This document shows, in pieces, positions 1-11,934 of a stretch of 64,000 bases of DNA. A program made the position numbers and the translations under genes. Positions within the stretch are counted from its first letter, which is position 1. Every line of letters begins with the position of its first letter. The notes under the pieces were generated by a model. The model saw only the letters and a program-made list of their open reading frames with translations. It did no database searches and was not told the origin of the DNA. The stretch lies in NCBI GenBank assembly GCA_947184155.2, contig CAMXCT020001654.1:62001-126000 (forward strand), written 5' to 3'. Origin of the DNA: Cladocopium goreaui (lineage: Eukaryota > Sar > Dinophyceae > Suessiales > Symbiodiniaceae).

Positions 1-585
1 ACCGAACCCCAGCCAAAGTGACATTCATTAGTGCAAAAGGTACCAATATGACCTCAGAGAGCTTCACTTCTGAAGTGGCTATTGGAAATGAGTCGGATTG
101 GGTTTAACATTTTTTAACATTTAGGGGATTTCACAAACAAAAATTGGAATATGGGTGCGTCTCAAGTGAGGTGGATACTGCCGCCATCTCAATTTATGCC
201 TTTTTGATTGGGGAATGCGCAGAATGTGATGATACACCGCTAGATTTCAGCGTTTGCAATTTTGAGGCAACCCACGCAGTGGAAAACGAACACATCAACA
301 GTCCTCGGACCACTCTTGGTGTTGACATGTTTCTGCATGGCCGGAAGGAGACACACCAACTGATTTTGCCATATGGCTGGGAGGAAAGGTGTTTCTGCGC
401 TCTGAATCCTTCCAATATTGTCAATCATCCGCAACATTTTTGGGGTCTTCCGTCTTGGAGAAGCATGCTTTCCCATCTCCCTTGGTTTCACTTGATAGGA
501 TGTAATCAACCTTGGTTTCACCTATCACCTTTTGGCTGGTTTCATTTGGCCATACGACATATAGCTTACTTTTAGGGATTCCATA

Positions 586-694
586 TACCCTCTGGTTATG
601 ACTAACATAGCCATGGGAAATGGCCCATAGAAATAGGTGGTTTACCTAGTAAAAATGGAGATTTTCCATGGCTATGTTAAATAACCAGATGGTA
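586..694. mobile_element. Inverted-repeat element, family 1 (ends TACCCTCTGGTTA)
   Basis: The left end reads TACCCTCTGGTTATG and the right end is its imperfect complement, ATAACCAGATGGTA. The inner arms CATAGCCATGG and CCATGGCTATG also pair, so the whole unit of about 109 bp can fold back on itself. No open frame is present. The family recurs at 4595, 8511, 11521, 17395, 28517, 59012, 59277 and 60368, with degenerate copies near 36280, 41534 and 63760. It resembles a non-autonomous MITE. Confidence 0.75.
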
Positions 695-2072
695 CATATA
701 TATATATATATATATACGCATACATATAGTGAAATGGATGGTGCACCCCCCATGAAGAAACCATGAATAAAACCATGAGTGTCATGAGCATTAGTTTGCC
801 TGTCAAAATAAGACCCCATTGTTCCATGTCAATAAGCATTGAAACTGAGATACGGGGATCGTCTTGTCAAATCTTGATTTCTTCCCTGGATCCAATATTC
901 CCTGCTAAAGCAATACCAATCCGAGATACCCTGCCACACCCCAAGGGGATCATCAAAAAATCGTAGCTCTCTCCAGGTTGGGTGAAACCCAGTTAACCGC
1001 AACCCGGCGACAAAGCTCAGGCAGTTGTAGCCCACATTCAGCTGTAAAGCTGGAGACTTCTGCAAGCCCAGCATGCCACAGCCATGGATCAAGCTCTTGC
1101 CTCGGATGATGAATTCTTAACCTCCCATCCAATACAGAAAAATGTGGAAAATACCCATTTGTCATTGGCTTTAGCGGGGAGATTTACCCAACTATCGTTA
1201 TAGTGGGATTATCAATCCCATTTAGTTCCATGAATTTACCCATGAAACATGGTGTAACTCCGCTATGGGTTAAACGTTGCTTCGCTGGAGGTTCAACTTG
1301 GAGCAAATGACGATGACCTGGCCCCCTGTCCAACCAAAGCTTCGATTTAAGTCTTTTGTTCCTATTCAGTTAAGATACTGTAATCACCCTACAAAGGTTT
1401 CAAATAGTTCACAGCACAGACTGTTGTTATTCTCTCTTCGCAGTATAAGTCTTGACCCTAGCAGGTCTTGCAATGTTTAACTCATCACACCTACCCAGCA
1501 AGAATCAAACGATGACATCCCTGATAGCCCGAGATGCAAACGGCCGCGGTGCGAAGCAACAGCTCACACATCGCTAGGAACAGCGATCCTGGAGACGGTC
1601 ATCCCACATCCCACCACCAGCTTCACCATGGATGGCATGCAACAACTGCAACAACAAAAAACAGAGGTATACAAGGTGGGGGCCACCCAGTTAGTTGGTG
1701 TAAACTGCCATTAGCTAAGTTGTAGGAATCATAAACCATAAAATTATTGTGGGTGGTGAACCAGCCTTGCTATCTAGGGGGCCCCACATTGTAAATAAAC
1801 CCAATGAAACCTGGTGGGTGACAATCCAACTTAGCGGAGGATTCCATATATGGCATACTACCATATATCAACCGCATTCTGAAGCAAACACATGGGATGT
1901 TCTTGAGTGCTTAGGTACCTTAGGTAGCGAACAATGGCAGTACAACCATTCAGTTGTAATGTGGTAACCCAATCATAAGACATCCAATTAACCAACCATA
2001 TGGGGGGCATTCTACATCTAAGTCCTGGGGGTCCTCTACTAGAGACTGTCTCACTAGATTATAATTATTATC

Positions 2073-2176
2073 CTGGTTGGTGGTTTTAACCATCTTGAAA
2101 AACATGAGTTCGTCAATGGGAAGGATGACATCCCATATATTATGGAAAACAAAAAATGTTCCAAACCACCAACCAG
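2073..2176. mobile_element. Inverted-repeat element, family 2 (ends CTGGTTGGTGGTTT)
   Basis: The ends CTGGTTGGTGGTTT and AAACCACCAACCAG are exact complements. The interior carries a second imperfect pairing around GGGAAGGATGACATCCCATATATTATGG. The unit is about 104 bp with no coding capacity. Other copies lie near 5085, 21979, 36950, 39212, 44590, 44768, 47850, 48030, 48455 (partly decayed right end) and 61355. Confidence 0.75.
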
Positions 2177-3928
2177 TTATCATATACTTCTCCCACTATT
2201 ATCAAACTACCTGAAAGAATCCCATTGATCATTGGATTTATCACAAATTATCCCATTCTTATCCCACATCCGCTCATTATTCTCCATTCATCTTGGGTTT
2301 ACCGCAGCTTCTGCTGGTGAAAGGTGGTGACTGCTGCCCGGTCTCCAAGCACGACTTGCTCCGCGCAGCCTTCGCTGCGCCACTGCTTCTCCTTCACAGG
2401 GTGACCAGGCGAGAAAAACATGTGGGAAAACCACTGGTTCCCTAGGAAATCAGCTACAAATGCTGGATGTTCATGGGTTTTCCGTCCAGTTTTTTGTTAA
2501 CAGGAGGAGGTATGGGGGTTCCAAATGGAAATGGGTACAGAATCATGGTAGAAAAACATCATGTGGACATGTGTTATGTAAGAAGAATGCTATTATAAAA
2601 CTTGGATATGCTATGCTGTATATATAATATCATCAGCACGCATATTGTGAAATTCCATAACTCAAGCATGGCAAATGATTATCAATATATACATGTATAT
2701 ATATATATAAATAATCGTGGATCTGCAGGAAGCGGCTATAAATGAGTGCTTATTTCACAAATGTGATATATCTACCCTGTATGTTCTATGCAGGTCAGTA
2801 AGCCATACCTTGAGCATATGGGATTCAAAAGAGCCCGCACATGAAACCCCAAAAATTAATACACCCACTACAAAAAGGAGGATCAGGAATGTGGGCTCCT
2901 ACTCACGTTTTGACCCCAGAGATTGAACATGTTCCCCTACAACCCAACCCTACAGTTAGTTGGCCCCCAAATGTAATGTTGTTGGTTTATAACATCCATG
3001 GATACTATATACAAGGATCATACACCATAGTGAAATTGGAATTATGTTTAACCAACTTATATAATGATTTCGTTTGTGGCTCTCACCGAAGGTCGGTCCA
3101 GTATGGGGTTCCCACGATCTATCAAAACCCCCCCCGCAAAAGAAAAGGCGAAAAAAGGGTCCCAAATCCAAGTCCAGAAAATGGAGTGGTCAATTGTTCA
3201 TATTATTTGCATGAGTCAAATCCCAATCAATTAAACCATATGAAATATCTAAATGTCAGTGATCATTAAATTTCACCATCTTTCAAGGATCTCTATTGGG
3301 CTTGCGACCCTCCAGCAATCAAACGTGGCAATGGAAAATTCCTCCATTATCTATATAATGTTCTTATTCAAACCTCCATTTACAGATATTTGTCAGCTAG
3401 CCATGTTTGATTACCAAACCGTAAATGCACCAATATTCCCATTGTATCCTAGCTAGTTATATCTAGTTCTGGTTGATTTTAGATCCCAATTCTCCAAAAT
3501 TATCCTACAATTGGTGGTTATATCAGTTACCCCCTGGTAAACATACAAAAAACTGTGGAAAATCCATCATTTTTAAAGGTAAATCAAACATAAATGGCTC
3601 ATTTTCAATAGCAAACTCTTTTCGTTTGCCAGGTATTTCAGCGATCATCGCATGATCAGATCCCCACAATCCCCGTCGAGGAACCACGGCGGGGACCATG
3701 AAGGATAAAGCCACTTTCGAGGTCGGATCAGTCACCAACCTGAACTGAACCAAGAGTCGCGCAACTTCGGAAGCCAATGTTCTTTGAGAAACCCAATGTC
3801 TTAATATGAACACAAATATATATATATATAGATAGATAAATATATAGACATATCAATGTCTGTGTTATATATGAATCTTAATATGAAACCCAATGTTCTA
3901 TCAATTTATATAGATTCATAGAGCTATG

Positions 3929-3961
<33 letters not shown>

Positions 3962-4594
3962 TATGTTTGTGTGTCTGTCACTATCCCAATTGTAAATCAT
4001 CATAGTCTTAATATTTAATATGTATTAATATCATATCAATCTCATAGAATTGTTGACTTGAAATTACTGTATAGGGATTATATATATATATATATTATCC
4101 TCAAATAGTAACCCATGAAGTATCTATAACCATTCCTCCCATAAAAAAATGGGTCAGTATATAATGTATTTTATAATAACCCATCCCCCAGTCATCATCA
4201 TTTTAAAGGTGGTATAAACTTACCATTCCCAGGAAAATTGGTGGTAAGTTTATTATGGCATTGTCAATTACACACAGTATGTCACAGATTTTAGTCCCAA
4301 ATTTAACGGGTCCATTAAAAAAAAAAAACACATCTATTTAGGGTTCCCCACTCTTTATCTGGGTTTTAATTTCGAAATATTTCACTAACCTGAATTGTTG
4401 GGCCATTTGGGGGTAATTTCCCATATAAAAACCATGATTCCAGGGTTCGGGAGAACAGGGTTCGGTCGTGATAATTTACCCAGATTGTTATATTAATTCA
4501 CATCAATAAGTGTTGACGATAATTGATACTTCATGGATCTTGATGGCCTATTCAATAGTATTTACCAAGATTTTAATGAACACCCCCATATCAT

Positions 4595-4716
4595 TACCCT
4601 CTGGTTATGTCAAAATAGCTATTGAAAATAGACATTTATACTTGCTTTACCATGATTTACCTATGAAAAATGCAGGTGATTTTCCATCGTTTTTTGTAAA
4701 CGTTTACCAGAGGGTA
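4595..4716. mobile_element. Inverted-repeat element, family 1
   Basis: The element starts TACCCTCTGGTTATG and ends CGTTTACCAGAGGGTA; the outer 12 bases are near-perfect complements. It sits directly beside the exon candidate at 4740-4825, leaving about 23 bases between them. Confidence 0.7.
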
Positions 4717-4739
4717 CACCCAAATTCTCCGTGGAAAGC

Positions 4740-4825
4740 CGGTTGCAGCTCTGCCGAGGCACGGCAGTTCCATGTTGTGGCTCCGCATCTGCTCTTCGAT
4801 GGTCGCGTTGATGCTATCCCTCTGC
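4740..4825 (-). CDS. Isolated exon candidate, unknown product
   Basis: On the minus strand an acceptor (CCTAG then G) opens a frame of 28 full codons with high GC at third positions. The peptide includes SINATIEEQMRSHNMELPCL, which looks helical and charged. The frame ends at a possible GC donor (CCG then GCTTTC). No family is recognised. It is the left-most minus-strand exon found and could be the 3' end of the gene whose other pieces lie at 8.8 to 15.7 kb, or another gene. Confidence 0.4.
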
Positions 4826-5084
4826 CTAGGCGCCACGGCGCCACGGTTTGGGTCATGCAATGGATGGGAAAATATTGGAACATCGTGGAACATTGAACTC
4901 CATGTGGATCCATATGGATCCATGTGATATGTCTAGCTAAAGTTTGGGACATTGTTGGGCGAAATGTTGGCATACTGTGGGGCAAATGGGTTTTAGAGTT
5001 TTAGTGAGCTCTGAAGTTGGTTCTTGATGAGTCCTCAAATGTCTGAACCTGGAGTCTACCTCGAAGTAGCAAGTCTAATCAGAA

Positions 5085-5187
5085 CTGGTTGGTGGTTTTA
5101 ACTTTAACCATCTTGAAAATACTAGTCAGTGGGAAGGATTATCCCATATATTAAAGAAAATACAACATGTTTGAAACCAACAACCAG
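5085..5187. mobile_element. Inverted-repeat element, family 2
   Basis: The left end is CTGGTTGGTGGTTTT and the right end GAAACCAACAACCAG. The interior matches the copy at 2073, including GGGAAGGATTATCCCATATATT. Confidence 0.7.
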
Positions 5188-5798
5188 AGAAGAATGATGA
5201 ATAACTATTAACTCATGGATTTATGTGGATTCCATTTTTTCAGACGCTGGTTAGGACACCTGGTTGGCTAACCAGTTATGGTAACGACAGGCTGCTCGAT
5301 AAGAGCTTGCAACTCCTGATCAGTGCAGTGGACATAGTCGTCCCCCTCTCCTAAGCAGAGAATGAAGGTTTCACGAAGGGTGATGAGAAAAAAAAACATG
5401 GTACATCCTGGTACTGTTGAAGCAACAAAATGCGGGAATAAAAAGCAGCATCGGATAAAGCTGGTGCAAATGGGTATGTATATATAATTATATATATATA
5501 CATACGTTTAAGTCCAGAAAAGGAAATTCACACAACATTTACGGCCATAACGGTTGATCTTCAAAAAGCGCCCCATTTCTGAAATCATCGGCCCACAACG
5601 AGGACAGGCTTTGATGGGCTTTGTGAGCCCCTAAATTTGAGTCCAACTTAGATTAACACTTTTGATTAATATCTGATCCATTGTATAATAGTTGATCCAT
5701 TTGATGAAAATATACAGATATTATATATGAATCATGTCTGTACATGTATCTGTGAAAAAAATAGTGTACCTATATATATATAAATATATAGAGATATA

Positions 5799-6292
5799 TT
5801 CTTCCCTCGTGCCTCTCCGTAAGGTGTCGTGGGGTTTAGGTGTGTGCTCTGGTTTTGTCAGGTCCGTTTCGCCGCGTAGGTTGGTTCTGGAGGTCCGTTC
5901 GTTCCCTTCCCCCCCTGCGCTGTTTTGGCTTTTTGCCCGTCGTCTGTGTCCGCTTTTTTCTTCCTCTTGCCTTTCAGGGTTGACCCGGCTCCGGCCGGGT
6001 GTGTGTGTGTGTGTAACATCTAAATAGAAGTAAAACTTATCATTTTTTCTTTTGTTCTTTCTTTTTCTTCTCCGCTTTTAATAGAGCAGGGGAGTGCGGC
6101 ATGATTGTGGGACCGCACTCAACGAAGCTACCACAATCATGGGATACTGGGTCTGATCAACCCAGCGTACGTGCCATTTCAATTTCATGAAGTACAACCA
6201 CGAGATCTACTTTAGGTCTAATTGTCTAGGCTGGTTGCACGTTACAGGACTCAGTTCCTGATGGATCTCTTCAAAGATCCAATTTTGTCTCT
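5799..6292. repeat. Direct repeat of about 500 bp, copy 1 (LTR-like or retroposon)
   Basis: The segment from TTCTTCCCTCGTGCCTCTCC to CCAATTTTGTCT is repeated in the same orientation at 7462-7970 with few differences. It contains a pyrimidine-rich half, a TG microsatellite near 6000 and a GC-rich stem (GACCCGGCTCCGGCCGGGT). The ends are not the usual TG...CA of an LTR. The two copies could be LTRs of a small element or two insertions of one retroposon. Confidence 0.6.
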
Positions 6293-7461
6293 AGTATAAT
6301 ACCTATGGTGACTCCGACAAGGTGCCATAGGGCCACTGGAGGCAACCCCGTTGTGGGTGACTGTTGACGAATTTGACTTCCGAATTTAATCAGGGTTCAG
6401 ATAAGGGGGGAGGAGTTGTGCAGATGGTTTTGGTAGATACAGAGCGGAATGCACAGGGTGCACAACTACAAAATGCAAGTGCATGTACTTTTTTTTCAGC
6501 TACAAAATGAAGAACATAACTCTTTCTGGCTCGGAAAATAATTCAAAACCAGTACTACAAAATCCAATGCATCTGAAGTCAAAAAAATAGCTGAACGTCG
6601 GAATTTCTAACATGATTTTTCCCAATGACATTTTGTAGTTGGGTCTTTGCCATCCAAAGTTCCGACCAACATAAATTCGGAGAACATTTTGTAGTTGTCA
6701 ATGATTGAATTTAGTTGGATCAAGTGTTGACCCCGTGCAGTTTGTTAGATGGCATTCTGTAGCTTCATGATCTGTTTGTGTCCATGCTAATGAAATTTTA
6801 TGTTGGATGCTTCAACTGACTCAACATATACAACTACAAAATGAAAATGCATGCAACGAAAGGAATCAACTACAAAATGATTCCAAATACAAAATGGGGG
6901 GCACAACCCCTCCTGTTTGTACAAAAAAATGCTGGCTGGCAATCTGTACTGTAGCCCAAGTCCTCCCCATTTCGTAGCTGAAATTTGAAGGAGGATCGAA
7001 TTTACACTTTTTAACTTAGTAATTCATCTAAGTAATGCGAAACAGTTGGCCTTTCGGTTATACACCTTCTTGCGAAATCCCGCTGGTCCAGTTGTCCCAA
7101 TGATCCCTACGGAATGCAACTCTTTCTTTGTGAAGCCGTTCTGAACTGCCAGAAACTTTCCGTTTTGCGGCAGCTTGAGTTGTTTCACAACAACACATAG
7201 CATGATTGATACGCCAGGCAGCACACGCTTTCCAGGTGTGGTACCTTTTCTTTTGATGGTTCTCTGGTGAGGTTGAACATTTTGTGCATCTAATTCGATG
7301 GAACGTGAACAGCTGTTTATGCCATTGCGGCACGGCTTGACTACAATCCCGAAGGAAAGTAACGCACGACCTTTGCTGTAGGTGGAACTGGGTCCTTTTT
7401 TAGGTTAATTGTTTTGGTTTGTTTTCGCTTGTTACCAACTAGTCCCCCCATTTGGTCCCTA
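6293..7461. other. Interior between the two 500 bp repeats, with ACTACAAAATG motif cluster
   Basis: The region carries about ten copies of a motif near AACTACAAAATG between 6465 and 6985: forward at about 6467, 6499, 6553, 6829, 6868 and 6889, and reversed (CATTTTGTAGTTG type) at about 6633, 6688, 6751 and 6970. At its right side a minus-strand frame of about 70 codons (7024-7262) encodes a basic peptide with KLPQNGKFLAVQNGFTKKEL and ends in a stop. It may be the remnant of an element's internal gene; I recognise no domain. Confidence 0.4.
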
Positions 7462-7970
7462 ATTCTTCCCTCGTGCCTCTCCGTAATGTGTCGTGGGGTT
7501 TAGGTGTGTGCTCTGGTTTTGTCAGGTCCGTTTCGCCGCGTAGGTTGGTTCTGGAGGTCCGTTCGTTCCCTTCACCCCCCTGCGCTGTTTTGGCTTTTTG
7601 CACGTCGTCTGTGTCCGCTTTTTTCTTCCTCTTGCCTTTCAGGGTTGACCCGGCTCCGGCCGGGTGTGTGTGTGTGCGTGTGTGTGTGTAACATCTAAAT
7701 AGATGTAAAACTTATCCTTTTTTCTTTTTTTCTGTCTTTTTCTTCTCCCCTTTTAATAGAGCAGGAGGGGAGTGCGGCATGATTGTGGGACCGCACTCAA
7801 CGAAGCTACCACAATCATGGGATGCTGGGTCTGATCAACCCAGCGTACCTGCCATTTCAATTTCATGAAGTACAACCACGAGATCTACTTTAAGTCTAAT
7901 TGTCTAGGCTGGTTGCACGTTACAGGAATCAGTTCCTGATGGATCTCTTCAAATGATCCAATTTTGTCTA
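7462..7970. repeat. Direct repeat of about 500 bp, copy 2
   Basis: Nearly identical to 5799-6292 from ATTCTTCCCTCGTGCC to AATTTTGTCTAG. The main difference is a longer TG/CG microsatellite near 7665-7690. The near identity suggests recent insertion or gene conversion. Confidence 0.6.
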
Positions 7971-8510
7971 GTGTGTGGGTGCCTCACATGGTGGCAAACA
8001 AAATCTATCAAACAGTCCAAAATTTGACATACACAATTTTGCCCCATATTTTACCAGAAATGGATGGTAACAAACCATCCCCGAGTCGGTCATTGTTTTT
8101 TTCAGCACGCGGAGCTGCACCCTTTCACCTCCACCCTTTCAGCCGTCAAGCAGCGAAAGCGTGTGCAGAAATTTTCCCACCAGGATTTCTCACCTGCGGC
8201 GGCTGCCAACTGCCGATGAACGCTACCTCAACACATGGGATACCAATGGGATACTGTAATTCTAGGAAACACGGACTTGTCAACCATGACAGTAGCACCC
8301 CGTCACTGGGGTGGGCAATAGGCATCTATGAATCTACGTTTGGTGGACACGACATCTTGCCATGTTGTCACAAACTACGTTGCATGATCTCCACACGTAA
8401 TTGCCAACATTTCAGTGGTTGTTGGCTACATCTGAACATCCGGACGATCAAACAAAAACATTTTTTTGGCATCATTTTGCACACTGGAAATGGTAATCTC
8501 CATTTGGAAG

Positions 8511-8633
8511 TACCATCTGGTTATTTAACAGTTTGCCATGGAAAATCCATCCATTTGTAAGAACGGTCAACCATCTATAAAACTATGGGCCATCTATTTT
8601 CCACGGCGAACTGTTAGTCATAACCAGAGGGTA
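8511..8633. mobile_element. Inverted-repeat element, family 1
   Basis: Begins TACCATCTGGTTATT and ends CATAACCAGAGGGTA. Internal arms include AACAGTTTGCCATGGAAAAT, shared with the copies at 17395 and 60368, so these three form a subfamily. A second partial right end follows at about 8715-8735. Confidence 0.7.
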
Positions 8634-8816
8634 AATATGTCTATCAGTATCATACACTATGGTTGTTGTAGTTATTCACCAACTATTTCGATTAGGGCCA
8701 TCTATACCATGGCTATGTAACAGTCATAACCAGAGGCTATACCCATTTTTTTCGGTCAAAATCGCTGTATGGTCTTCCCAGGAACTCGGTGATCTCCGTT
8801 CACCCCGTGCCGCTAC

Positions 8817-8944
8817 CTCGATGCACGGAGGATCCGCTGGAGTCGCTGCTCTCGGACTCGGCGGACTCGGTCTCGGAGGTCATCACGTGGGCCGAGGCCA
8901 GGCCCAGGCCATGCAGCGCTGGTTGGCTGGTGATGTCAGGACCA
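8817..8944 (-). CDS. Exon candidate encoding a Ser/Glu-rich segment
   Basis: On the minus strand the frame (1 base, 42 codons, 1 base) has almost uniform G or C third positions. It encodes LHGLGLASAHVMTSETE followed by SAESESSDSSGSSVHRG, an acidic serine-rich low-complexity tract. The acceptor is TTCAAG and the donor CGAG then GTAGCG. If the donor is not used, the frame stops 7 codons later, so this could be a C-terminal tail. The plus-strand frames are also open but have a poorer codon pattern. Product unknown. Confidence 0.5.
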
Positions 8945-9014
8945 CTTGAAAAAAGTGGCTGGTGAAATTCATGGTTTGAGCTTGATTGAAAAATCATGAA
9001 CATAAAGGCTAGAG

Positions 9015-9200
9015 TTGGCTAACTTCAGAGTTGGCTAACTTCAGAGTTGGCTCTGGAATTTCCGCTTTGTGGCTCCAAGTTGTGTTCTGTTGGTTGTTGC
9101 ATAGTTTGCTGTTGTCTTGGCTGTTGCCTAGTTTGCTGTTGTGTTGGTTGTTGACTGGTTTGCGGAAATTGTTTAGTTGGCTGACTGAATGCCGCACATA
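9015..9200. repeat. Low-complexity GTTG/TGTT-rich tract
   Basis: The tract is built from short imperfect repeats of GTTGGTTGTT and TTTGCTGTTGT, preceded by a directly repeated TTGGCTAACTTCAGAG. Read on the minus strand it would give a glutamine-rich low-complexity peptide. I see no splice support and treat it as non-coding. Confidence 0.5.
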
Positions 9201-9946
9201 TTTTGGTGGGATGATTGATGCAGAGTGATTCTCCCTTGGTTGATTTCAATTTTAATTCAAAATAATGGGGGTCATCTTCATGAGTCTGCTCAAGGTAGTT
9301 GAATGAGATTGAACATGATTCGGAACACCGATAAAAACATATGTCACATGAGTCTAAACTCTAAAGCAAACCTGATTCTTGAATATTGACACTGCTAACT
9401 AGCCTTGCAGAGGTTGCCGTGCAGTTGGCCCAAAGAAATGTTTGAAACCATCAACCAGCCTGGAATTTCTCGAATTGCGAATTTGCGTGCTGAGCCAATG
9501 GGTTCCCCCCATTTCGGCGGAGAGATGGGGGGCAAAATGGTGATTTCATGTGGCTGCCCTGTAGATTCTCCCCCGACATGCCGGTGTTTCAGTTTCAACC
9601 AATAGCCACTTCACAAAAATCTGTCAATTGTCCCTCGGAACCATCAAGTCACATCAAATGGTAGCCAGCTCAAAAAAAAAAAGAATAAACAGAACGGCGG
9701 GGTGTATCCCAGTCATAAGGGGTTTCAACGCCACCAAAGCGTGCCGAACTGGCTGAACTGTCAAGGTGAAGTTGGCTGTTGACGATCTGTCTTCAACCCC
9801 TTGACCCTTGACCATCTGGCTTTGCGACCTGTATGAGACCTAAATGCGTATCATTTTCCGAAAATATTCGCCGCCCCAGTCCATCCACGAGTAAAATCGG
9901 TTTCCCATGATTTTCCCATGAATTTTCCCAATGAAAATCGACATAC

Positions 9947-10023
9947 CTTGGGGCGAACTTTGCAACTTCGCCTGCATGCCCTGCATCAACTCGTTGGTCG
10001 CCACGGAGACCTTTTGGTGTTTT
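9947..10023 (-). CDS. Exon candidate, unknown product
   Basis: The minus-strand acceptor GCTCCAG is followed by 1 base, 25 codons and 1 base. The donor after CCCAAG is a classical GTATGT. The peptide reads KHQKVSVATNELMQGMQAKL, a likely amphipathic helix. Both splice sites and the codon pattern support it. Family not recognised. Confidence 0.55.
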
Positions 10024-10189
10024 CTGGAGCCATGGGGGAAAAGCTCTAGAATAATGACCCGCTCTAGAAATGACCCATCAATGCTCCATCTATCATGGGT
10101 TTTCACGGGTTTTCATGAGATTTCCATGGTTCTCATGGATTTTCAAGATCTATCTACGAATTTCCTGTAGGCGCAATCCATTTATATAT

Positions 10190-11510
10190 AGTAGATGAGG
10201 CTGTAGATGGCTGTAGTTAATCAATGACATATATCAATAATTCAGCTGCACGGTCAACAAGCAACAAATCAGACTGGTAGACAACAATCCGGCGGCCAAA
10301 GAGCGAGATTATCATACCTGGAACTTCCAGGCTTGCAAAATGTCTGCTTTGTTTGAAACGTCGTTTCCGCCCATTTTTTTTGCAGGAAAAAAAAACGTTT
10401 GCCAAACTTCACAAAATGTCAAAGAAATACGGTCGGGAAAAAACATCTTTTGGTCAGGTAAAAATGCCGTTTCAAAAACATAAATATGTACTCATTTCTG
10501 ACAAACATGCAATTGCTCACAGCCAAAAATAGATGCATTTTGGATGAAACACAATTATCCCTGAAAAAAACTGAAAAAGTGCATCTTTTCGAAGATGCAG
10601 GTATGTACATGTCTATATTATAAAAGGAATATCAACTATATTAATCTATATACTTGCATCATTTCAACACATTTGACTGGTAGATATTGAACGATTGGAT
10701 ATGTCACCTTTGGGCAAAATGACAATAGAACACAATCACCATTTTTTGAGCAAAATATGGCAGCAGTGAAAACAGCTGGTGCAGACTACCTTGAATCCCT
10801 TCCTAACACCATCATAAAGTGCCTATGTATATACTTATATGTATGTATGCACCTAAATATGTATATGTGTGTCATTATTTGTACATTGTACATATATATT
10901 CTAGCAATAGTAATGATAATAAAAGTAATGATATTAATAATCATAATAATAATAATAATATATATATATATGTACCATCAGTAAACATCGTCATTAAAAC
11001 AATCATTGAAAAACCTGAAAAAACTTAAAACACTCATTTGAACCATCATTCGAAACAAGCATCGAAGCATATGTTAAACAACTATCATTCATATCATTTA
11101 TATAACACACAATAAACTACAGTAATTTGGGTAAAACAATGCCATAAACCACCCATGACTGGGAATAGCAAACATACCACCTATTTATTGATATTTATGG
11201 TGATTTGGGGGATGATGATTATTTTAACCACATTATTATATATTATTATATGTTTTTCATGGGAGTTTGTTTGTTATAGATACTCCTATGGGGTACTATT
11301 TTAGGATAACCCACGTAATTTACGGCAGTAACTACAACCATGGATTGTCTATAATGGTTACTATTTGTATATATAATTACTGAATTATCTGTTTATCGTT
11401 ACTATGATGGTTGGTTAGCAACAATTTATGGTTTCTATAATGGTTACAACAGTATGATTTCTATAATGGCTAATTGAACCAATAATCTTACTATAACTAT
11501 TATGGTGAGT
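10190..11510. other. Gene-free AT-rich stretch
   Basis: No exon is recognised. The sequence holds long A and T runs, TA and ATA microsatellites near 10895-10970, and repeated short phrases such as TATAATGGTTAC around 11350-11470. Confidence 0.4.
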
Positions 11511-11520
11511 TACTATAATT

Positions 11521-11629
11521 TACCCTCTGGTAAACGTTTACGTAACTATGGAAAATCACAATTTTTCATGGGTCAATCCACTATAGATGGGCCATATTCA
11601 ATAGCTTTTTGTATGTTTACCAGAGGGTA
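11521..11629. mobile_element. Inverted-repeat element, family 1
   Basis: TACCCTCTGGTAAACGTTTAC at the left faces GTTTACCAGAGGGTA at the right. This belongs to the TGGTAAAC subfamily also seen at 59012. It ends 35 bases from the next exon candidate. Confidence 0.7.
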
Positions 11630-11663
11630 CTACAGTAAATACATCCATCAACTCACTATCAAC

Positions 11664-11748
11664 TCGCCGCGCAAGTCCTTTCCGAGCCCAGGCCTGGAGG
11701 TCAGATTGCCACTCCTTCAGGGACAGCACCTCCTCGCCTGGCGTCGCG
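11664..11748 (-). CDS. Exon candidate, unknown product
   Basis: The minus-strand acceptor AAAATAG opens a frame of 28 codons with strong GC third positions, encoding ATPGEEVLSLKEWQSDLQAW and then a basic ARKGLARR stretch. The likely donor is CGA then GTTGAT. No clear family is seen; the M16 peptidase gene upstream on the same strand is a possible parent. Confidence 0.55.
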
Positions 11749-11934
11749 CTATTTTAGCAACAACTCCAAAAAAAACATGGCAGGTGAAAAAAAAATGGGG
11801 AAACTCATGAAAATCCAACTTAAACCCTTTTATAGGTTCATTTTTATTTATTTTTGGTTCCTAGTATTAGCAGACCGGAATCCCTCTAGGATGCTGAATT
11901 CAGGAAATATTTTTTTTATGATTTTAATATGGTT

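Larger units (their letters stand above)
1..4594. other. Gene-free stretch rich in short repeats
   Basis: I see no convincing exon here. Open frames are short and lack the high third-position GC of exons elsewhere in the window. The stretch holds inverted-repeat elements (586-694, 2073-2176), several TA and TG microsatellites (about 698-715, 2693-2710, 3815-3965, 4078-4096) and fragments of other families, such as a degenerate copy of the GGGTAAATTATAA element near 4360-4490. It lies downstream of all recognised minus-strand exons and could be intergenic or intronic. Confidence 0.5.

Noticed and set aside
7964..8560. A 198-codon plus-strand open frame, the longest in the window
   Set aside because: It runs from the end of a 500 bp repeat into a family 1 hairpin element, has mixed third positions and no splice support; it looks like chance openness.
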